DNA of 7,353 nucleotides from Candidatus Paracaedibacteraceae bacterium UBA6184 (GTDB taxonomy: Bacteria > Pseudomonadota > Alphaproteobacteria > UBA6184): contig DITM01000092.1 in assembly GCA_002422845.1 (NCBI GenBank), positions 1 through 7,353 on the forward strand. The letters run 5' to 3'. How positions within the stretch are numbered: the first letter of the stretch is position 1; every line of letters starts with the position of its first letter. This document shows, in pieces, positions 1 through 6,318 of this stretch. Made by a program: the position numbers and the translations under genes. The notes beneath the pieces were generated by a model, which made no database searches, was not told the DNA's origin, and was given only the letters and a program-made list of their open reading frames with translations.

Positions 1-381
1 AGATCCAAGATTGCATAATCCATTTTCTGCATCTTCAATATAACGTGGTGTTACGTTGGCTAATAGGTCTTGTAATATACATTTCTGAGTGCCAGTAAAT
101 GTTGGATGTTTGTTAATGAGAGCAACAAGAGCAGTACACTCATCCTTGCTGATCTTTTTTGTCCAAAGCTCTGTTGCAAAGGTGGCATTCAATATGTCAT
201 CAAATGAATCCTTTGTAAGCAAGTTCTCAAGCTGAGCTGTTACAGAAACTTGAGGATTTGATTCGGGGGTTACAAAGGCACTAGTTGTTGATTCATTGAA
301 ACCAGGCATTTGATCTGAAGCGAAAGCAGTGGGTAAGGTAAGTACAGTTGTCATTAGTAGTGATTGAAGTATGTGTTTCAT
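1..381 (-). CDS. Exported protein of unknown function, N-terminal 127 residues (runs off left edge)
   Basis: An open frame of 127 codons starts with ATG at 381 and is still open at base 1, so the C-terminus is missing. I do not recognise the family. The first 21 residues look like a Sec signal peptide: MK, then a hydrophobic core (ILQSLLMTTVLTLP), then TAFA before Ser22, which suits signal peptidase I. The mature part begins with a Ser/Thr/Pro-rich low-complexity stretch to about residue 45, followed by a probably helical region with Cys82, Cys101 and Cys123. It is therefore likely periplasmic, outer-membrane or secreted. The start is well supported by AGGAGA seven bases upstream. A gap of about 325 nt with candidate promoters separates it from pgpA, so it is probably its own transcription unit. 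It is real as a gene; its function is open. Confidence 0.8.
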   Translation of the reverse strand, partial: MKHILQSLLMTTVLTLPTAFASDQMPGFNESTTSAFVTPESNPQVSVTAQLENLLTKDSFDDILNATFATELWTKKISKDECTALVALINKHPTFTGTQKCILQDLLANVTPRYIEDAENGLCNLGS

Positions 382-388
382 GTGTGTG

Positions 389-394
389 TCTCCT
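389..394 (-). promoter_or_regulatory. Ribosome binding site of the exported-protein gene
   Basis: AGGAGA on the minus strand lies seven bases before the ATG at 381. It is the strongest Shine-Dalgarno match in the window and fixes the start of the left-edge gene. Confidence 0.75.
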
Positions 395-401
395 ATAGTT
401 A

Positions 402-431
402 ATCTAATTGATAGATAAGGACTCTTGTCAA
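402..431 (-). promoter_or_regulatory. Candidate proximal promoter for the exported-protein gene
   Basis: On the minus strand TTGACA (426-431) is followed after 18 bases by TTAGAT (402-407). The -35 box is perfect, the -10 box poor (three of six). A second overlapping option is TTGACT (435-440), 17 bases, TATCTA (412-417). Either would start transcription just upstream of the ribosome binding site. Both -35 boxes overlap the inverted repeat at 421-444. This is a tentative call based on sequence match only. Confidence 0.3.
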
Positions 432-444
432 AGAAGTCAAGAGT
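421..444. repeat. Inverted repeat upstream of the exported-protein gene
   Basis: ACTCTTG (421-427) and CAAGAGT (438-444) are a perfect 7-bp inverted repeat around a 10-base spacer. It covers both candidate -35 boxes of the proximal promoter, so it could be an operator. If transcription starts at the distal promoter near 518 instead, it would form a hairpin in the leader RNA. On the plus strand it is followed by a T-rich run, but no plus-strand gene lies upstream to need a terminator. Confidence 0.4.
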
Positions 445-524
445 TTGTGTTTTTAAAAATGAGAGAGGGGGGCGCCCTGAGAGTTGTTGTTGATTGAGTT
501 AGATTCGGTCTGTTCTGGGCATAC

Positions 525-553
525 GTTATAAAACGAACTGACTCCAGCATCAA
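525..553 (-). promoter_or_regulatory. Candidate distal promoter for the exported-protein gene
   Basis: On the minus strand TTGATG (548-553, four of six) and TATAAC (525-530, five of six) are separated by exactly 17 bases, a normal sigma-70-type layout. Transcription would begin near 518, giving a leader of about 137 nt before the ATG at 381 that contains the inverted repeat at 421-444. This is the best-spaced promoter in the gap, but the call rests on sequence match alone. Confidence 0.4.
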
Positions 554-669
554 TAACTTGAAAACCTCATTTTCTTCAACGAAGGGTATATTATGGTGCA
601 ATTTGATGATGGCAGATACCACCTGGCGCATAGATATTGAGGTCAGGGCTGATCGGATGCAGTATCAGA

Positions 670-687
670 GGTGCAGGTGCAGGTGCA
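670..687. repeat. Tandem hexamer repeat, three copies of GGTGCA
   Basis: Three exact GGTGCA units lie 20 bases downstream of the pgpA stop codon. Because each unit contains TGCA and the array ends in GTGCAC, the RNA can fold GTGCA to TGCAC around an 8-base loop. No U-run follows, so it is not an ordinary terminator. Its copy number may vary by slippage. Confidence 0.7.
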
Positions 688-706
688 CGTTGCAAGGGTG
701 TCTCTA

Positions 707-1189
707 TTAGCTAAACATCAATCTTAACGCCCACAGACATGCGATTGCATAAATTGCAGCTGCAATGTCATCCACCATGATTCCAGTTGCTTTGGACAAT
801 TGAGATCCTTCTGCAAAGTAAGTTTCGATCTGTTTGATGGGATATGGTTTTAAAATATCAAATAGTCTGAATAATACAAACCCAACAATCCAAAAACGAA
901 TATCATTACCAGCGGCGCATAAGACTAGCCATTGTCCTGCGACTTCATCAATCACGATAAATGATGGGTCTGAGTCAAGTGTAGAGTATAAAACAAAATA
1001 GCTTGATACGATGCCTAAGATAAATGCGATGAACGTGGCGATCATTAAGCCTTTTACATCAAAGATAAAGTACAATAGTGCTGCCGCAGGAATTGCCATT
1101 AACGATCCCCAAGTGCCAGGCATTTTAGGCCACAATCCAACTTTAAACCATGTCGCGATCCAATAGGAAATAGTATTTAGTGTGTTCAT
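707..1189 (-). CDS. pgpA: Phosphatidylglycerophosphatase A
   Basis: This inner-membrane, Mg-dependent phosphatase removes phosphate from phosphatidylglycerophosphate to give phosphatidylglycerol, the last step of that phospholipid branch. The 160-residue length fits the family. The PgpA signature blocks appear in order: PGTWGSL (24-30), DPSFIVIDEVAGQ (74-86), FRLFDILKPYPI (107-118) and GIMVDDIAAA (136-145). The acidic residues Asp81-Glu82 and Asp140-Asp141 are those expected to bind metal. Three to four hydrophobic segments lie between the blocks. The usual final Gly after the DDxxA motif is Ala here, a mild deviation. The ATG overlaps the TGA of the upstream dsbA-like gene as ATGA, and GGAGA (1196-1200) lies six bases before it, so the start is firm and translation is probably coupled. 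It is the last gene of the long operon. Confidence 0.95.
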   Translation of the reverse strand: MNTLNTISYWIATWFKVGLWPKMPGTWGSLMAIPAAALLYFIFDVKGLMIATFIAFILGIVSSYFVLYSTLDSDPSFIVIDEVAGQWLVLCAAGNDIRFWIVGFVLFRLFDILKPYPIKQIETYFAEGSQLSKATGIMVDDIAAAIYAIACLWALRLMFS

Positions 1190-1845
1190 TGAGCGTCTCC
1201 ATTATTACTATTTAACATATCCGTGATGATATGGGTGAGTTTTTTAGATCCAGGGATGCCAGGGATTTCTTCACCATTGATGAATAGAGTGGGAGTGCCA
1301 TCAATTTGGATATATTCTTGAAAATCAAAACTATCGCGAAGTACGACTTCATAATTAGTCTCTGAAAGAGTATGTTCAATGACATCGTCGCTAATGCCAC
1401 ATGCTTTGAGAGCTTGGATGATTTTTTCTTTGTTATCGTCTTCTGTCCAGTTTAATGCGCTGTCCAAAATTGTTTCATAGGCATGCAGTTTTACATCATC
1501 AGGGCAGGTTGAGACGGTCGCCATTACATACAGCGTATCAACGTCCATAACATAGGGGACTAATGTCCAATAGGCTTTTCCGGTTTTGATAAATTGATCA
1601 AAAATAACTGGAAAGTGATGTTTGTGAAACATTAAGCAAGATGAACATGAAAATGAAAAGAACTTGTGAATTTTAATGGGGGCATTTGGATCGCCAAACG
1701 ATAATGTATATTTTTTATAAGTGTCGGGCATAACAAACAACTTTTTGGCAGGAGCTGTCTGAGGTGTTGCTGGGTCTGACGATGCCCCCCCATTCGGCGT
1801 TATAAGGATACTTAAGACAGCAAGAATACAAAAAACATTGCGCAC
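1186..1845 (-). CDS. Secreted DsbA-family thiol:disulfide oxidoreductase
   Basis: This is a thioredoxin-fold protein of the DsbA/BdbD (Thioredoxin_4) group, likely to introduce disulfides into exported proteins in the periplasm. The active site CSSC is at 67-70, after the strand IKIHKFFSFS, and the cis-proline loop is GTPTLFING (183-190, Pro185). A helical insertion lies between them, as in DsbA. Two further cysteines, Cys114 and Cys149, could form a structural disulfide like that known in alphaproteobacterial DsbA proteins. The N-terminus is a short hydrophobic signal sequence ending near residue 21-22, followed by an Ala/Pro/Thr linker. The start is GTG at 1845, 22 nt after the rlmE stop, with only a weak AAGAG site before it; no in-frame ATG fits better. 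Its TGA overlaps the pgpA ATG. No DsbB partner is present in the window. Confidence 0.88.
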   Translation of the reverse strand: MRNVFCILAVLSILITPNGGASSDPATPQTAPAKKLFVMPDTYKKYTLSFGDPNAPIKIHKFFSFSCSSCLMFHKHHFPVIFDQFIKTGKAYWTLVPYVMDVDTLYVMATVSTCPDDVKLHAYETILDSALNWTEDDNKEKIIQALKACGISDDVIEHTLSETNYEVVLRDSFDFQEYIQIDGTPTLFINGEEIPGIPGSKKLTHIITDMLNSNNGDAQ

Positions 1846-1867
1846 AATATTACTCTTTTTTTATGTG

Positions 1868-2590
1868 TTATTTTACTACGTTTCTAAAGCCTTTTGCTAC
1901 TACAAATAACTCACTTGAATCTCTTCGACTAGCGGGAGGCTTTGCGTGAACTACTTTTTCAAAATACAGCTTTAAGGAATTTAATAAATCTTTTTCACTG
2001 CCCCCTTGTAATACTTTTGCGATGAAGAAGCCCCCTGGGGATAAGACTGTTAAAGCAAACTCTAACGCAATTTCTGTCAATCCCATAATGCGCAAGTGAT
2101 CAGTTTGTTCATGTCCCGTTGACGAGGGTGCCATATCGCTGATGACGCCATTCACGGGGCCCGTAAGCAAGGCTGAAAGTTGTTGTTGTAAAATGGGGTC
2201 TGTGAAATCACCCTGTAACAAAGTTGCTCCCTCGATGGCGGGAGAAACTTCTTGCAGATCAATTCCAATGACTTGTCCTTTTTTTTGATGTAACAGCTTT
2301 AATCGTTCCACGCAAACTTGCGTCCATCCACCCGGTGCGCACCCAAGATCAACAATCCGCATGCCAGGATTTAACAAGTGATGTTTATCATCGATTTCGA
2401 TCAATTTAAAGGCGGCTCTGGAACGGTAGCCTTGTTCTTTGGCTGCGCGTACATAAGGGTCATTCAGTTGGCGCATTAGCCAACGTTGTTGAGAGACCGT
2501 TTTTCCTTTTGCTTTTGAAAGGGTTGCGGTATCTCTGCGTTTTTGAACGGGTTTTTTAAATGTATGTTTAGAAGAATTATCATCTGTCAT
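1868..2590 (-). CDS. rlmE: 23S rRNA (uridine-2'-O)-methyltransferase RlmE (RrmJ/FtsJ)
   Basis: RlmE uses S-adenosylmethionine to methylate the 2'-O of the A-loop uridine (U2552 in E. coli numbering) late in 50S assembly. Counting from the longer possible start at 2605, the catalytic set is complete: Lys67 (RAAFKL), Asp157 (SDMAP), Lys197 (FIAKVLQG) and Glu232 (SSELF). These match E. coli K38, D124, K164 and E199, with near-constant offset. The SAM-binding motif VDLGCAPGGW is at 85-94. I choose the second ATG at 2590, giving 240 residues: it overlaps the folD TGA as ATGA and has GGAG nine bases upstream, while the ATG at 2605 has no such site. The protein keeps a Lys/Arg-rich N-terminal extension of about 30 residues relative to the 209-residue E. 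coli enzyme, as in many alphaproteobacteria, probably for rRNA contact. Confidence 0.95.
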   Translation of the reverse strand: MTDDNSSKHTFKKPVQKRRDTATLSKAKGKTVSQQRWLMRQLNDPYVRAAKEQGYRSRAAFKLIEIDDKHHLLNPGMRIVDLGCAPGGWTQVCVERLKLLHQKKGQVIGIDLQEVSPAIEGATLLQGDFTDPILQQQLSALLTGPVNGVISDMAPSSTGHEQTDHLRIMGLTEIALEFALTVLSPGGFFIAKVLQGGSEKDLLNSLKLYFEKVVHAKPPASRRDSSELFVVAKGFRNVVK

Positions 2591-3450
2591 TGTGTTTGGC
2601 TCCATGCCGTATCAACGGTGTTTTGTAATAGCATTGCAACCGTCATGGGGCCAACGCCCCCTGGAACGGGTGTTATATATCCGGCTTTTTCAGAGACATC
2701 AGCCGCAACGTCCCCTACAAATGTAGACGAACCATCATCATGAATAACACGAGTGCTGCCCACGTCAATGATCACTGCCCCAGGTTTAATGTGTTCTGCT
2801 TTTAATAGATCAGGAACCCCCGTGGCGACAACAATAATATCGGCCTTTTGAGTTAACGATGCCCAGTTTTCTGAATATCGATGAATGTGTGTGACCGTAC
2901 AGTGTTCTTTAAGCAATAACGCAGCCATTGGGCGTCCAACAATTAGTGACCTGCCAATTACCACGGCATGTTTGCCTTTTAATGTCATCGGAAGGGTTTT
3001 TAATAAGGTTAAAACGCCTTTGGGTGTACACGGTACAATACCAGGACGTGAACTGTGAAGTGCACCAATGTTATGCAGATGAAGACCATCGACATCTTTT
3101 TGAGGAGAGACATGATCAATTAAAGTGTTTGCGCACAAGTGAGGTGGGAGTGGCAATTGAATGATAATTCCATGAATGTCATGTCGTGCGTTGAGTGAGT
3201 CGATGGCTTGAATGACAGTATCTTCGGATACATAGGCATCAAATTTTAATAACTCAGCATGAATGCCAATTTCCCCGCATCGCTTTAGTTTTATATTAAC
3301 GTACGATAAACTTGCTGGGTTTTCACCAACCAAAATTACGGCTAAGCCGGGGTGTAGGGCATACTTAGAAAAAAAATCAGCTGCCGAACTTTTGACGGTG
3401 TTTCGGATGTCTTCGGAAATTGTAAGTCCGTTGATTAGTAGTGCGGTCAT
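2587..3450 (-). CDS. folD: Bifunctional methylenetetrahydrofolate dehydrogenase / methenyltetrahydrofolate cyclohydrolase
   Basis: FolD is a cytosolic enzyme that oxidises 5,10-methylene-THF with NADP and hydrolyses the methenyl product to 10-formyl-THF, which supplies purine synthesis and initiator-tRNA formylation. At 287 residues it is full length. The catalytic Tyr50 and Lys54 sit in SYVNIK, with QLPLP (98-102), KDVDGLH (118-124) carrying Asp121, PCTPKG (139-144), the NADP-binding GRSLIVGRP (166-174), and PVPGGVGPMT (261-270) near the C-terminus. The segment after the nucleotide loop reads HIHRYSENW where most family members have CHSRT-like residues, a small variation. The ATG follows the yggT stop by one base and has no clear ribosome binding site, so translation probably depends on ribosomes arriving from yggT. 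Its own stop overlaps the rlmE start. Confidence 0.97.
   Translation of the reverse strand: MTALLINGLTISEDIRNTVKSSAADFFSKYALHPGLAVILVGENPASLSYVNIKLKRCGEIGIHAELLKFDAYVSEDTVIQAIDSLNARHDIHGIIIQLPLPPHLCANTLIDHVSPQKDVDGLHLHNIGALHSSRPGIVPCTPKGVLTLLKTLPMTLKGKHAVVIGRSLIVGRPMAALLLKEHCTVTHIHRYSENWASLTQKADIIVVATGVPDLLKAEHIKPGAVIIDVGSTRVIHDDGSSTFVGDVAADVSEKAGYITPVPGGVGPMTVAMLLQNTVDTAWSQTQ
2600..2603 (-). promoter_or_regulatory. Ribosome binding site that decides the rlmE start
   Basis: GGAG on the minus strand, inside the last codons of folD, lies nine bases before the ATG at 2590. The alternative in-frame ATG at 2605 overlaps this site and has no Shine-Dalgarno match of its own. Confidence 0.65.
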
Positions 3451-3451
3451 G

Positions 3452-3754
3452 TTAACTTAAATACATATGGATCTGTCGAACAATATTTTGCAATACGTTT
3501 ATTAAAAATATTGCTATGACAGGAGAAAAATCAAGACCGCCCATCGTTGGGATCAAGCGTCGAATTTGATATAAAGCGGGATCAGTAAAGCGATTGAGTG
3601 TGGTTACAAACACAAATACGCCACGGTTATAAGTATTTAAAATATTAAATGCCGCTAATAAATTGACGATAACAGCAATGATGATTAAAAGCTGATAGAA
3701 TCCTAATAACCCATTGATGAGGTCTAACAGGGGTAAAATCAAAATGTGATTCAT
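3452..3754 (-). CDS. yggT: YggT-family integral membrane protein
   Basis: A 100-residue membrane protein with one YGGT domain, the short form common in alphaproteobacteria (E. coli YggT has two domains). It has a hydrophobic segment at about 15-40 and another at about 78-98. Between them is the family signature, here NRFTDPALYQIRRLIPTMGG (54-73) followed by LDFSP. The exact biochemical function of the family is not established; it has been linked to osmotic tolerance and, in related organisms, to cell division or membrane organisation. AAGG lies nine bases before the ATG, and the gap to the upstream permease gene is 11 nt. In many alphaproteobacteria yggT is followed by a DUF167 gene and then folD. 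Here DUF167 is missing and folD follows directly. Confidence 0.9.
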   Translation of the reverse strand: MNHILILPLLDLINGLLGFYQLLIIIAVIVNLLAAFNILNTYNRGVFVFVTTLNRFTDPALYQIRRLIPTMGGLDFSPVIAIFLINVLQNIVRQIHMYLS

Positions 3755-3765
3755 ATCAGATATCC

Positions 3766-5070
3766 TTAATTTGTTTTGGGTAGCTTTTTACGCATATATA
3801 TATACATGGGTGCGCCTGAAATTACAACAATAGCTGAAAGTACAGCCATTTTCAAGCCTGCTCCGTATAATGTCCAGCTGGTATAGGCAACGCCCAGTAT
3901 TAATAAAATGCGATCGATATGGCTAATAAAGACACCTTTTTGAATAAGCCTTCCAAAGGCTAGTAGCATTACGATGAATAGTAATAATATTGTGGTTGTT
4001 GCTAATTCCGCGATGAAGGAAAATTGTTCACTTAAATCAGGATCAAACGTCATGGTTAAAATGCATCCCATGCAAATTGCTGAAATGATAATTCCATAGA
4101 TTGGAACCCGACGATTGGATTGATGTGCAAAGAACTTTGGAAACAAACCTTGCTTTGCAGCACCAAATGGAATTTGTCCAACGACCAGCATCCATCCGTT
4201 TAAGGTTCCTATGCAACAAATCACCGCAGCAGCAGCAACCACGTTACCCCAAAACAATCCACCAAATACTTTATCCGCAGCCAGTGCAAACGGAGCGCTG
4301 GATTGAGCCAATTCATTGTGGTCAACGGCGCCTAATAAAGCTAAGTTGCCCAAGATATAAATAACGGCGGCAATAAGAGTTCCATAAATGGTTGCTTTTG
4401 GAATGGTAATGTGGGGATCTTTAACGTCTTCTGCAGGGACGGTTGCAGATTCAATGCCAACAAAGCTCCATAAAGTTAATAGGGCGGCACCATTAAAGGC
4501 ACTAAAGGCTGTTTTGCCTTCTGGAACAAAATGCGTTAAACGCTCTGGGTCAAAGATGAAAAAGGCTGCAATGGGGACTAAGACCATTGGAACTAGTTTT
4601 AATAGGGTGACTAAATTTTGAATAAAGCTGGCTTCTTTAAGTCCTCGTAAATTTACTAAAGTAATGATGAATAGAACGCATAGCCCGATGAAAAATAGTT
4701 GTGATGATGTTAACCGTCCATCGGATAAATCGCTAAGGTATCCATACATAGCCACAACGATAGCGGCGTTACCAATCCAGGTTAACATCCAATATCCCCA
4801 AGCGACAAAGAATGAAACGTGCGAGCCAAAAGCTGCACCTGCAAAGACATGAGGGCCACCCGTTGCTTGAAATTTCATGCTGAACTTTGCAAAGATTAAC
4901 GCTAATACCAAAGCTCCAGTTGACGTAAATACCCAGGACAATAAACTGATGGAACCGTAACTGGCTAGGGCAGATGGCAGCATAAAGGCTCCAGATCCAA
5001 CCAAGTTACCTGCAACAAGTGAGATGGCTGAAATGAGTCCAATCGTACGGTGGGTTGGAGATGCCCCCAT
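3766..5070 (-). CDS. AdiC-like APC-superfamily amino acid/polyamine antiporter
   Basis: A 434-residue inner-membrane transporter of about 12 hydrophobic segments, in the basic amino acid/polyamine antiporter group (AdiC, PotE, CadB) of the APC superfamily. The helix-1 break reads GNLVGSGAFMLP (21-32), keeping the AdiC Asn22 and the GSG backbone site that binds the substrate carboxylate. Other AdiC substrate residues have counterparts: Tyr93 in GYWMLTWIGN, Trp201 and Glu207 in TLWSFVGIES, and Trp293 in LNGWML. GGPHVFA (71-77) matches the conserved helix-3 region. The likely role is exchange of arginine, ornithine, agmatine or another cationic amino acid; the exact substrate cannot be read from sequence. 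AAGGA lies eight bases upstream, inside the last codons of the MFS gene, whose stop is four bases away. No amino acid decarboxylase is adjacent. Confidence 0.85.
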   Translation of the reverse strand: MGASPTHRTIGLISAISLVAGNLVGSGAFMLPSALASYGSISLLSWVFTSTGALVLALIFAKFSMKFQATGGPHVFAGAAFGSHVSFFVAWGYWMLTWIGNAAIVVAMYGYLSDLSDGRLTSSQLFFIGLCVLFIITLVNLRGLKEASFIQNLVTLLKLVPMVLVPIAAFFIFDPERLTHFVPEGKTAFSAFNGAALLTLWSFVGIESATVPAEDVKDPHITIPKATIYGTLIAAVIYILGNLALLGAVDHNELAQSSAPFALAADKVFGGLFWGNVVAAAAVICCIGTLNGWMLVVGQIPFGAAKQGLFPKFFAHQSNRRVPIYGIIISAICMGCILTMTFDPDLSEQFSFIAELATTTILLLFIVMLLAFGRLIQKGVFISHIDRILLILGVAYTSWTLYGAGLKMAVLSAIVVISGAPMYIYMRKKLPKTN

Positions 5071-5074
5071 AGTG

Positions 5075-6289
5075 TTAGTCCTTTTGTAATAATGTTTTCA
5101 TTCGATTCGCAATCCAAAACTTATAGATCGCAAACGCTACAACACAGGTGAGTAAGCGAATCAACGAAATATATACAAAATTAGAAGAATCTTCAACGCT
5201 AATACTAAAGACTGCAACAGAACTGATAAAAATTTCCATGCCGTTTAGGATGGATGCGGTGAGACCACCTTTTGTTCCGACCTTCATGGCCAAAGTATTC
5301 GTGATTGGGAATATGAAGGCCAAGCCAAAGGAATGAGCCGCCACACATAGCGAGATTAAAAGAGGAGACTGGATAGTGAATGCATCCAATAGCAGTAATA
5401 CAAATGAAAAACCAATGATGACTGAAAAACCAAAGACTAACAATGATTGAAAGCTAAATCGGTATCCCCAACAGGTATTAACAAACGATCCCAGGATATA
5501 TCCGGAAACTGTAATTGCGTAATAAAATCCGAACTCTAAGGGGGTGACGCCCATCATTTGAAACGCAAACGGAGCTATTCCAATATACATCCAAATACAG
5601 GCAACCATTAATGAGGAGATAGTGACCACGGTTAAGAAGTGAGAATTTAAAGTAAGCGCCTTTGTATCCGACATTAAATCTTTAAAAAAACCATTCAGAG
5701 TAAGAGGTTTATCTTCTGATCGTTTTAATGTTTCTGGCATGTAAAACCACAAAGGGAAAAACAACAGAACTCCAGCCCATAACAATACATAAAAGCAAGC
5801 TCTCCAATCATAGCTTTGAGTTAAAAAGCCACCGATGCTGGGTGCAATGGCAGGAGCTAAAGCAATAACACCACCTGTGAGGGACATTAGGCGGTTGGCT
5901 GTTTGAGGTGGGTAGACTTCTCGAATAACAGCTAACGCGATAATAGGTGCAGCCCCAATTCCATAACCTTGGAAGAATCTGGAAATGATAAGACCATAAA
6001 TGGAATATGAAGATGCGCATGCAAATGTTGCAAGAATAAAGATGATAAACGCGCCAAGTAAAACGAACCTGCGTCCGAGGACATCTGAAATGGGGCCGTG
6101 TGTAAGAGAGCCTAAACCAAACCCAACCAACGCGATACTGAGCGTCATTTGAGCCAAATCATTTGAAACGTCAAAGTATTGAGCGATATAAGGAAGTGCG
6201 GGCGTATAAAGCCCCAAGGCAACTTCTGACACGAAGACACTCAAAACAAGTAGAGCAGGGAGTGAAAATATTTTTTGTAACGGTGTCAT
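5075..6289 (-). CDS. MFS transporter, Bcr/CflA drug-efflux type
   Basis: A 404-residue, 12-helix major facilitator protein, resembling the proton-coupled Bcr/CflA multidrug exporters (DHA1 group). Visible marks are YTPALPYIAQYF (28-39) at the end of helix 1, motif A GPISDVLGRR (65-74) between helices 2 and 3, RFFQGYGIGA (104-113) in helix 4, the exporter motif C region with GGVIALAPAIAPSIGG (139-154) in helix 5, DWRACFYVL (161-169) and the PETL element (185-188) before the central loop. Natural substrates of this subfamily vary widely (bicyclomycin, chloramphenicol, sulfonamides, cysteine, metabolites), so none is assigned. The ATG at 6289 lies 29 nt after the truA stop with only a weak AAAGAC site. 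It overlaps no gene and is read as part of the operon. Confidence 0.87.
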   Translation of the reverse strand: MTPLQKIFSLPALLVLSVFVSEVALGLYTPALPYIAQYFDVSNDLAQMTLSIALVGFGLGSLTHGPISDVLGRRFVLLGAFIIFILATFACASSYSIYGLIISRFFQGYGIGAAPIIALAVIREVYPPQTANRLMSLTGGVIALAPAIAPSIGGFLTQSYDWRACFYVLLWAGVLLFFPLWFYMPETLKRSEDKPLTLNGFFKDLMSDTKALTLNSHFLTVVTISSLMVACIWMYIGIAPFAFQMMGVTPLEFGFYYAITVSGYILGSFVNTCWGYRFSFQSLLVFGFSVIIGFSFVLLLLDAFTIQSPLLISLCVAAHSFGLAFIFPITNTLAMKVGTKGGLTASILNGMEIFISSVAVFSISVEDSSNFVYISLIRLLTCVVAFAIYKFWIANRMKTLLQKD

Positions 6290-6318
6290 TGGTCTTTTTT
6301 CTAATTATCTGGCACATA

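Larger units (their letters stand above)
382..706. other. Intergenic gap between pgpA and the exported-protein gene
   Basis: This gap of about 325 nt is the only sizeable non-coding stretch inside the minus-strand gene series. It holds two candidate minus-strand promoters, a 7-bp inverted repeat (421-444), a GC-rich patch with the palindrome GGGCGCCC (470-477) and three tandem GGTGCA units (670-687). A minus-strand open frame of 64 codons at 437-631 has no ribosome binding site and no recognisable family, so I treat it as chance or decayed sequence. I see no classic hairpin-plus-U-run terminator for the pgpA operon. Confidence 0.6.

Noticed and set aside
459..478. GC-rich palindrome followed by a T-run on the minus strand as a terminator
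   Set aside because: The usable stem is only about four pairs and the T-run is about eight bases away, too weak for an intrinsic terminator.
437..631. A 64-codon minus-strand open frame in the gap after pgpA
   Set aside because: It has no ribosome binding site and no recognisable motif, its end runs through a GC-rich palindrome and low-complexity sequence, and it overlaps a good candidate promoter. A decayed gene cannot be excluded.
568..706. A second minus-strand frame with Ala-Pro repeats from the GGTGCA array
   Set aside because: It lacks a convincing start codon and ribosome binding site, and the Ala-Pro run is simply the hexamer repeat read in one frame.
1186..1845. Cys6 in the DsbA-like leader as a lipoprotein lipobox
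   Set aside because: It lies inside the hydrophobic core, far too early for signal peptidase II, and no other lipobox cysteine follows the core.
2543..3460. Plus-strand open frames opposite folD and rlmE
   Set aside because: They are antisense to strongly conserved genes, overlap each other and show no family features or ribosome binding sites.
4101..5336. Plus-strand open frames opposite the two transporters
   Set aside because: Their composition is explained by the complement of hydrophobic codons in the real genes; no motif or start signal supports them.
6290..6318. GATAAT in the truA-MFS gap as an internal promoter
   Set aside because: The -10 match is good, but no reasonable -35 box lies 16-18 bases upstream.
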